Positions 39,001-46,700 of a DNA stretch of 64,000 nucleotides are shown here, in pieces. The position numbers and the translations under genes are program-made. Source of the stretch: Lewinellaceae bacterium (GTDB taxonomy: Bacteria; Bacteroidota; Bacteroidia; Chitinophagales; Saprospiraceae); the NCBI GenBank assembly GCA_020636255.1, contig JACJYE010000013.1:124001-188000 (forward strand). The letters run 5' to 3'. The notes under the pieces are model-generated. The model was given only the letters and a program-made list of their open reading frames with translations. It was not told the origin of the DNA and made no database searches. Positions within the stretch are counted from its first letter, which is position 1, and each line of letters starts with the position of its first letter.

Positions 39001-40418
39001 ATTCGCCTACCCCAAAAGACGAGCGGATCTACATTTCAGGCTATGAATTGTACAAAAAACACAGCGGCCCCAAGGCCGGCCTGGAAAGGCGCAGTTTAAG
39101 CCTGTTGGAGGAGGGCCACCGCTTCGTGCTAGTGGAAACCCGCAATGAGGTGGATGACGGCACCGAAAAACACCTCGTGCGCTACCAGCTCCACAACCAC
39201 CTCGGCTCAACGGCCCTGGAATTAGACGCCGCCGCGGCGGTGATCTCCTACGAAGAATACCACCCCTACGGCACGACGGCCTATCAGGCGCGCAATGCCG
39301 CTATCCGGAGCGCCGCCAAACGCTACCGCTACACCGGCATGGAACGGGATGAGGAGACGGGGCTGGAATATCACTCGGCAAGGTATTATTTGCCGTGGTT
39401 GGGAAGGTGGTGTAGCGCGGACCCGATTGGAATTGGGGATGGGGTGAATGTATATGGGTATACTGGGAATAACCCGATTATTAATTTAGATATGCGGGGG
39501 ACCCAAACAAATCCAACATTGAACCTGCCACCTAGTGAAAAACTATTTAAAAGAGACGCTTTGAATTTGCGACGGTTCCTTTCTGAACCACTGAATTTTA
39601 ATAATAACAATCAGAAATGGTCCATTACACCTGACAAAAGGAAAATTCCATCAGGACAACCGATGGAATTTAACAATGCTCTAAAGTTCAAAAATAATAC
39701 TACTGATAATAAAAAAAGCAATTGGAGCTTAACTATCGAACCCGGTGTTACAAACATAGATTTTAGTCCAAAAACTGGTTCATCAAACACATCAGGGCCA
39801 TATAAATTAGATGGGAAGACAATTGATATTAATAGTAATTTTATTGCTTACGATTCAAGAGAAGCTTATTTCCCTCCCTCTGCTGGACCATTTACTGACC
39901 AAGCAAATAGATATTTAGTCACTATAACTAATGAAAATAACGGGCTACTTCTGACAGCAGGCCTTATCCATGATAAGAGACAACAGGTAGACAATGCAGG
40001 AAATACATTTAGATATGTTAAGGGGGGCGGAGAGTTTTCAGCGCTAATTGGTAAGCAGATTTATGCTACTGGTAGTAGTATTAATAATGGTGGCGTGTCT
40101 GCTCAATTTAAAGTTGGAGGATTTGTTTCAAACAACAATCTTCTTGTAAATATGACTGACAATGCCGGCAACACTTACATATCAAATAATACTAAGCGAG
40201 GGTATTCAGGCCAAGGGTTTGTAGCAATTGCCTCTATGTCTTATGATTTAATAGTTAATAAAAATATCAGTGTTTCATTGAGTGCAAATGTTATGTATAT
40301 GGCTGGCCAAGCATTTTCTAAGGTTTCTGTCAATAACCAACCCGAATTAAATACAATGAGTATTAAGTATTCTAATTTTTCTCAAGGCGTTGGACTCAAT
40401 TTTAAGTTTCGAAGATAA
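33063..40418 (+). CDS. Tc toxin TcB/TcC-like fusion (SpvB-RHS) with a variable C-terminal tip
   Basis: 2451 aa with no signal peptide. The N-terminal SpvB domain (about 45-330) opens SLPKGGGAIQGIGEKF and ANPVTGTGSMSVPLALSPGR. A TcB-type propeller with FG-GAP-like motifs follows (DLDGDGIADLLL near 538, ADIDGSGTTDLAYL near 652), then a toxin-middle region (about 740-1050). RHS/YD repeats run from about 1240 (YDALGRVIATAVYG) to 2000. The RHS core RYRYTGMERDEETGLEYHSA and SADPIGIGDGVNVYGYTGNN (about 2089-2145) marks the self-cleavage point in the family. TcB and TcC are known to form a hollow cocoon around the released C-terminal toxin. Here the last 305 or so residues, after DMRGTQ, are AT-rich and unlike the rest; I recognise no toxin family. 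TcA follows 293 bp downstream. Confidence 0.9.
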   Translation: MAIHQENGPKTEHRLPETMGGDRVSNKGENKPKGVASPVQFPSLSLPKGGGAIQGIGEKFQANPVTGTGSMSVPLALSPGRNGFAPQLALSYDSGSGNGVFGLGWEVGLPGISRNTQKGLPQYDGLPKYQDTAAADSDVFLLSGAEGLVPALTAEGNRKIIETTAGFKIYPYRPRIEGLFARIEKWVHIADGEVHWRATTKDNLTSVYGPNAASRIADPNNPHKVFSWLLERTLDHKGNVLVYEYKQEDGHEVTRSIFEKNRHAYSQQYLKRVRYGNTVPYFSPQDQPLQPTDPGNVWLFELVFDYGEHATVDSLPQYAATQPWTARPDAFSTYRAGFEIRTYRLCHRVLMFHRFAELGPNPCLVKATLLDFDENPIATQLKSITHAGYLAENGATHIKTFPPLSFRYTEQKIDPTIYRIHSEELPNAPEGIDGNRYRWVDLEGEGLSGILSQTEGAWYYKRNLGDAIFGPKESVRQRPSLAGAGIADYEGNGLNDYLLQNGLLNGYYEMDGRGDWQNFRAFSEIPNIDWNDPNLRSLDLDGDGIADLLLTENECFVWYASKAKDGFGPARRIAKALDEEQGPRIVFQEAFQTIFLGELGGSGMSDICRIRNGEVCYWPNLGYGRFGAKVTMANAPHFDNPDSFDPARIRLADIDGSGTTDLAYLGAEGVVYWINRSGNSWGEPQPVPSFPVMTSHHSVQVFDLLGNGTSCVVWSSPLSGEAQAPLRYIQLMGKTETEGNHPYLLKEVDNNMGAITRLRYESSTRFYLDGRQAGKPWITKLPFPVQVLTRQEVYDAITHTHFVTKYAYHHGYFDPVEREFRGFGMVEQWDTEHYDSFKEAALFEAGASNWAEASHIPPIHTKTWFHTGFYRQKEKITRQYEAEYYGKRNADGTFSEWTLEDTVLPDALPGELAREAARALKGRPLRVEVYALDGNPHPYMVTESNYQLRVLQQKGENRHAVFFVAENETLTYQYERDPAGPRIAHSLALTIDDFGNPTRSLAIVYPRRVNTPHAEQQRLYCTYTEADFINKPDEPEFYRLGVPFRQKLYEITGLDGPWWSPAPGDRVQFSKKELETHLAGAAEIPYEASPGTGIQKRLVQFAKTTFYRADLSGELPAGDIAHHGLPYQAREAAYTDAQLATWYGARLPANAMQDGGFEFENGYWWRPSGLVTFGAARFYLPIKQTDPFGQETEVEYDGYALLPKRSFTEINGVLLATSAEYDYRGLQPALLTDPNGNHNAAIFDALGRVIATAVYGKTTAEGDSLEGYLRPTVSEHTDERAAIYANPGVYLQNATSFFHYDLHAYHRAGAPNCALGIQREIHASEENGTPSPLQFSFAYSDGFGRAIAAKVQAEPGEARTVDSQGQVITVAADPRWLGNGRTAFNNKDKPVKQYEPYFSNTYDYESETALVEYGVTPVLHYDPAGRVIRTDMPDGTFTKVEFTPWEQRTFDQNDTVLESEWYKRRTDTTRPDYINDAREKQAANSAIAHANTPGVAHLDTLGRVFLTEEDNGPAGIYQTRLELDIEGNQLSVTDALGRKVMESTFNLTGETVHTRSMDAGQRWMLTNAIGNPAFSWDERQYEFQYFYDALQRPTYSKVRGGFGDMPLDHIFDRVLYGESQANAQSKNLLGQVFRHYDTGGLLEMPEYDFKGQPVSTTRRLFKKYKETANWVDANLGPGLEPDLFTFITQTDALGRISRQVAPDGSVIIPSYNKAGVLNGETVTHPDPAVTTTYIKDIRYNEKGQRERIKYGNDVITRFYYDPETFRLRRLESKRQNGGLLQDWYYTYDPVGNITHIEDKNAPLVFFDNQKITAISEYTYDALYRLLTATGRENSAALTFNGSDNWNDAAFLQQMNPGDPLTVRLYTQSYQYDAVGNILQMRHQANGNNWTRHYSYETDNNRLISTQVGANTYHYLHHAEHGFMVAMPHLEDMGWNFKEELVKTIRQRRTDGGTPETTYYQYDAEGQRIRKITENTAGPGNSPTPKDERIYISGYELYKKHSGPKAGLERRSLSLLEEGHRFVLVETRNEVDDGTEKHLVRYQLHNHLGSTALELDAAAAVISYEEYHPYGTTAYQARNAAIRSAAKRYRYTGMERDEETGLEYHSARYYLPWLGRWCSADPIGIGDGVNVYGYTGNNPIINLDMRGTQTNPTLNLPPSEKLFKRDALNLRRFLSEPLNFNNNNQKWSITPDKRKIPSGQPMEFNNALKFKNNTTDNKKSNWSLTIEPGVTNIDFSPKTGSSNTSGPYKLDGKTIDINSNFIAYDSREAYFPPSAGPFTDQANRYLVTITNENNGLLLTAGLIHDKRQQVDNAGNTFRYVKGGGEFSALIGKQIYATGSSINNGGVSAQFKVGGFVSNNNLLVNMTDNAGNTYISNNTKRGYSGQGFVAIASMSYDLIVNKNISVSLSANVMYMAGQAFSKVSVNNQPELNTMSIKYSNFSQGVGLNFKFRR

Positions 40419-40711
40419 CATATATGTACCGCTGGCCAAAAGTGTTCAGCGATCAAAATAATACGCGATGTGCTCGTTAGGGCCTCTCGAACTAATCGGG
40501 ACAAGTTGCGGCCCGAAACACGCCGTCAGCCCAGTCTGTGACTGGCTGGAAAAAGAAAAGATAAAAAGGAAGAAAAGTTGGAGACCATGTTCTTCCAGAA
40601 AAAGTCCAATGGATGCTGGAACGAAGCCCGAATTCTGCGTTCCGGCAGATAAGCAAAACGAACCATGTAATAACGGAAATAAAGCCTATTAACTGCCACC
40701 AAATTTAAAAA
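40419..40711. other. Gap between the TcB/TcC-like gene and TcA
   Basis: 293 bp. An in-frame 74-codon stretch (40468-40692) is present but has biased, low-complexity composition and no recognisable domain. I see no terminator-like stem strong enough to separate the two toxin genes, so read-through is plausible. A silent remnant of an older toxin tip is conceivable, but I could not support it. Confidence 0.35.
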
Positions 40712-43700
40712 ATGCCCACCTACCACCTCCACCTCCACCTCCTCAACCAAAACGCCCTTCCCTTATCCGATTTCAATATTGAAGTCTGGATTGGAGGCCA
40801 GCAGTATAGTTCGGCCCTGACGGACGCAGAGGGCCGGTGCACCGCATCTATCTCCTTCACAGGCCAGATATCTCATAATAATGTCCTATACGCGCATCTG
40901 ATTATTTACAAAAATGGCAAATGGATATACGGCGATGTAAACAGCCCCCAATATGCATTGCAAGGGCAGGAACTCGATCTCGAGCTGACGATAAACACCC
41001 GGCGGGTGGACTTTATCCCGTTTCGGCTGTCGGAACTTCGCCGGCCGGCCACGGCTATGGAAGGGCTGAATGCAACTCAACAGAATTATATATCAGGCAA
41101 ACTCAACACCGCCCTCCAGGCAAGGGTGCAGCGGGTGCTGGGCGATGCTGATTCCCGGCTGAATGAAACGCCGGTCTCCCTGGGCCTCGACTATACCGCC
41201 TGGCTCGATGGTACCCTGGGCGATGTACTGGGTCAAGTAGTGGCCGATAATGCAGGCCCGCGCACTTTTATTGAAGAATCCGGCCTGGCGGAACGCCTCG
41301 CTCAAAACCCGAGCCCGGTGCGCGAGATCCTGCACCTGGACGTGCCGCTGATCCGGAACCCCATCTTTTGGAAAGAAGTACAGGTGCTCCGTACTACCGA
41401 GCTGACGGATATCATTTTGCCAGGCTACACCGGCCTGCCGGATCAAATGCTGGATCAAGCCTGGGACTGGGAGCGCGCCGGCGCGGAACAATGGGATGCC
41501 CTGCCCCTCACCGAAGCCGATAAAAGCATCCTGCAACGCGGCTTCGCACTCGCGCGCTTTACGGGCGGGCTGCCGGCTTTGGTTGGCGGATTGATGCCCG
41601 AGATAACGGAACTGAGCCAACTGGCTTCCTACGATACGGGCCATTTGCTGGAAAAGATCATAGCGTCCGGAAGCGAAACACCTAATGGCGAAACGCCGGA
41701 AGAATATGCCGCCAATTTAGTCAGCCTGGCGCAACGGAATTTCCCCTCGGCTTTTTTCCTGGAACGGAAAACCGCCCGGGATATCCCGCTGACGAACCTG
41801 GATGATGCTGCCAGAATCCGCCTCTATGCGGCCTACCGCTACCTCGGCCCGGCCGATGAACTGGGTCAGCCCAATGTGTTGAACAACCGGCGCAAACTGT
41901 TGCAGCAGTTCGTGGCAGACAATCCCGGTTTTGACCTGCTCGCTGCCGACTTTTTTAAAAAAGATGAAAACGGCGAGTGGGCGCTCCGATACAGCGGTTT
42001 ACCCCCGGAGCGCCGAGAGCATGTCCGGCAGCAGTTCATGTCGTTCCAACGGACGATGCGCCTGGCCGGCTCCTACGAGGCGCAGGATGCCCTGCTCGCG
42101 GCGGGCATCGATTCATCCGCCGAGTTGATGCGCCGCAGGCCGGAGGAATTGGAAGCGGAATTGGGCCCGGTGCTGGATGTGCCAACTATCAACAGCATGC
42201 TTCAGCAGGGCCAGCAACAGCTGCAACAGTTGGTCAATACCGCCGTGGCACTGCAGGGCCTCGGCGTGGCGAACGGCATTGGCTTTGCCGTGGACAACTA
42301 CCCTGCCGGCCTGAAAAACGAACTGGAAGACATCTACGGCTATTCCGATCTGTTCGGCTCACAGGATTACTGTGAATGTGAACACTGCAAGTCGATCTTC
42401 GGCCCGGCGGCCTACTTCGTGGATCTGATGTCCTTCGTGGAAGATCAGGTGAAGCTGGCCCCGCTGTCTGCTCCCTGGACTGCGGATACCCATCCAATAG
42501 CCTTGCGGAAGCGCCGCCCCGATCTCTGGAATCTCGAATTGACCTGCGAAAACACCAATGCCGCTATTCCCTATCTCCAAATTATCAATGAGATCAAGCA
42601 GCATTACATCGCGGAGGCCATGGGCGCCATCCTGGGCGGCAAACCGGCCAACGAAGTCGACATCTGGGCGGAATTTGCGCGTCTGCCGACGGCGGGTAGT
42701 ACCACAGATATGGTTGGTCTGGCCCTCAACATCGGCAATACCTGGAAGAACTCTTTCCGGCTGGCCTACAACCGGCCGTTCGAGGAAAGCCGGATACTGC
42801 TGGAACACTTCGGGATGCGCTATGCCGATATTCTTCAGGCATTACGGGTAGCGGAGCCCTATCGCATGGAACAGGCCTATCTGGGCCTGTCGGCCGAAGA
42901 ATGGCGGGTGCTCACCACCCCTGATACCAACATGGGCGATCTGCGCACCTTGCGCTTTGGCTTCCCCCTCGACTCCGAACATGAATTGAAGGAGGAACCC
43001 AGCTATTTCAAACTCGCCGAGTGTCCGGTGCCTGTTTTCCTCCGCGCTACCGGCCTGAGCCGCGCCGAAGCGGAGTTTCTGCTGTCGGACAAAAGTTATC
43101 TGCACGGATTAAACTCCGCCCTGGCCCTGAAGCGGGTGCCGGTGCCCGGCGAAGTTCAGGAGTACAAAGAATGGATCGAAGGCCTGGACAATGCTGCAGT
43201 ATTGGACCATATTCACCGCCTGCTGCGCTTGCAACGCCACCTGCCCTGGAGCCTGCGTGAGCTCAGCCTGGCCGTGCAAACTCTGGGAGGGCTCTCGATC
43301 GATCATATCGCCGAAATCGCCCGTATCCGGGAGATGCAGCGGGTATTGGGCCTTACTTTCGAGGAAGCGGTTGCCTTACAGCATGGCATACCGGATACCC
43401 TATTGTATACCCGCACGGTTTACAACGAGCTGCTCAATAGTACGGTAGAAGTGCCGGTGCCAGGCATGCTTAGCCGGCTGTTCGATCCGGAAAAGCTTCC
43501 GCTTGATGGTTCGGGGCTATTACTGCGGGATCCCGGAAGATTGCCCTTATTACTGCAGGCATTGGGGGCGACGGAGGAAGATTTTGATTCCTTGTACCGG
43601 ATGTTTTTCGGCACCGCCGATGTCAATCTGGATTGGGGGGGCGTGTCCTTGTTCTATCGCCTCATTCGCTTGGCAAAGGCGCTTGGCATCACCGGGGAGG

Positions 43701-46700
43701 AGATGATTTATCTACTACAGTTAAGCCATCCGAACCCGGGGAATTCAGTTGCAGGCTGGATATTGGATTTGGCCCGTGCCATGGAGGCGGTACAAAAAAT
43801 GCCGCTTTCGCTACAGGAGATCTGGTTTATCATTAAGGGGGCAAAAACTTCTAAAATCGACTTTAAATATAAGGGAGATCCAACAAGAGATGAGGCCGCC
43901 AAAAAGGCCGTTCTGGATTTGATTGCTGCCTTTGTAGCGGACGAACGGTTGAATATTGATGGACTGGCAGAAGAAGAACGTATTTTCCGGGAACACCTCG
44001 CCTTATTTTTTAATACCACCGAAGGCCACATCGCCGGAATGCAAGCCTGGTACAGCAACTATCCTAATGTTTGGGCAGAGGCACAGGCTAATCTTGGCAG
44101 AGAAAAAGACGACTTTCAAGTTGACCAGCTAGTCAATATGCTGCCGGTTTTTGAGCGCGTCCATCTCTTGCTTAGCAAACTTGGCTTGGATGCGGAAGGC
44201 CTCCTGTTCCTCAATACCTCTCCGGAGTTTATCCAGGGCAATGGAGACGATCTGCTGGCTAAGCAAAATACGCTCTTTGATCTGCAGCGGTTGGCTACTT
44301 ACGCCCGCTTGAAAAAACAGCTCAGTGAAGATTCGGATATCAATGCCTTTCGGGCCCTTCTGGCTGCCGGAAAGGATACCTGGGCGGATAACTACAGCCC
44401 TGCTATAGCTACGCTACTCGGTTGTGCAAGCAATCAAGTCAAAGCCCTGATCAAAACCATATCTCAACCAATTGGCGCTTTAGCCCCGGGCCTGCTTACT
44501 CAGATCGAAGATATGATCGGCGTATTCGGCCGCTTAGGCATTTATGAAAAAAACATACTGGACGCCTTTGTACACAATGACTACAACAATGCCCTACAAT
44601 ACGAATCCGCCCTGCGCGCCGCCTTCCGTGCCGGCTATGTCACCGATGAAACCTATGAAAAAGCCTGGGAGCCTATCGAAAACCGCATCCAGGAAAGCCG
44701 CCGTGACGTGCTCTGTGCTTTTCTGCTAGCCCTGGATCAGCAAAACAATTTCCACGATACGGGCAGCCTGTATGCCTATTTCCTGGTGGATGTAGAGATG
44801 AGCGGATGTGCGCGGGTATCGCGTATCCTGGCGGCTACGCTGAGTCTGCAATTGTATGTCCATCGGGTGCAGATGGGGCTGGAGGTATCGGCCGACGCCA
44901 CCGGCGATGTTCGGGCCATAATGGATGAAAGAGCTAAAGTGCAGTGGGAATGGCGCAAAAACTACCGCGTTTGGGAGGCCAACCGTAAGGTCTTCTTATA
45001 TCCCGAAAACTGGATCGAACCGGAATTGCGCGATGATAAATCGCCGCTGTTTAAAACGCTGGAAGATGAGTTGTTACAGCAGAAGATCTCCCTGGAATCG
45101 GCGGAGCAGGCTTACATACAATATCTGAAAGGATTTGCCGAAGTGGGCCAGTTGGTGATCGCAGGCGTATATTATGAACCGGAAATTGAAACTTATCATA
45201 TTTTCGGAAGAACGGCCACGGACCCTTACCAGTACTTCTACCGCACCATGCAGGTGTTACCTATGGACGCTACTACAAAGGCCCGCGCCAAACAATGGAC
45301 AGCATGGGAAAAGGTGGAGTTGGCAATTGATGCGCCCTATGTGTCGCCGATTCTGCACAACGGGAAATTGTATTTGTTTTGGGTAGGGGTGGTGACGCGA
45401 GAGGAGCATTCTTTCGTTGGAGGGAGTTCTCAGTTTGTGGGTTATAAACACACATTTTCACTCACATATTCCAATTTAAGTGAAAATAGAAAATGGTTAC
45501 AGCCCCAGAAAGTGCGCAATTTTAGTGAGCCGGGCGATATTACTGTTTCTGATTTGGAACAATTTGAAAAAAGCCCCATCAGGTTCAGGGTTTATCCGTA
45601 TTTCGATTCATCGAATAATCTGATTGTCGTTTATAACAAGCATACCGGCGATTCAACTTTTAAAAAATATTTACTGGAAATATTCCACAATTACGCATTG
45701 ACATCCGATGCACAATCCCCTTTTTTAGATGCACTTGATAAATTCATGGTTTATGCCAACAATCAGCCTGCCAAGCTTGGGGTGCTTGCTGGTTCGCCAG
45801 AGGAATACTTCCATGCTGGAGTCGTTGAATTTGCTGCTTGGACGCATGAAGAAGATCCTATTAATGCAGATTATTTACTTGACAATATTTCAGCTAAAAA
45901 ACTCGGATCAGACCTGCGTTTTATTTTTAACAGGTTTGGCGATTACGTCTTTAGAAACAATACCCACCAATACCTATTCCGTCTAACAGAAGCGGGAGAA
46001 AAAACCAAAGGGTTATATCCCCAATGGGATCAGGCTGATTATTTCAATTCCGAGCGTGAAAGCATTCTGCTTACAACCACTGCCATTGATGGCTTAACCA
46101 GGCAAATTGCCCAAAAGGGATTGCATGGATTCCTCAGCCTGGAAACTCAAGAGGCCAGTGAGTTGAGGGATACCCTCGATTTTGTGAACCAAAGCAAATT
46201 ATGCCGGCCTTTCTATGACACGGAACACCTCGACTTCTCCGGCGCCCACGGCCTCTACTTCCGTGAACTCTTCTTCCACATCCCCTTCCTCATTGCCGAT
46301 CACCTGAATGCCGAAGGCAAATACCAGGAAGCCGACTACTGGTACCGCAAAATATTCGACCCCTCGGCTGCTTATGATCCGTCTGCTACAGAGGGAGGCC
46401 GCTACTGGCAGTTTCTAGAATTCCGTGGCCAAACCCTACCGAAGTTGCTGGAAATCCTGAAAGACTCGGCTGCTATTAAAGCATATGAAGACGATCCGTT
46501 TAATCCGCACGCCATTGCCCGGCTGCGGATGGGATCGTACCAGAAATCCATCGTGATGAAGTACGTGGACAACCTGCTCGATTGGGGCGATTCGCTCTTC
46601 CGCCGCGACACCTGGGAATCCAATACCGAAGCGATGATGCTGTACCAGTTGGCGCACGACATCCTCGGCCCGCGCCCGCAAAATACCGGCCCCTGCGAAT

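Noticed and set aside
40468..40692. A 74-codon frame between the two Tc genes
   Set aside because: There is no recognisable domain and its composition is low-complexity. I considered a displaced toxin tip or an immunity gene, but nothing in the sequence supports either.
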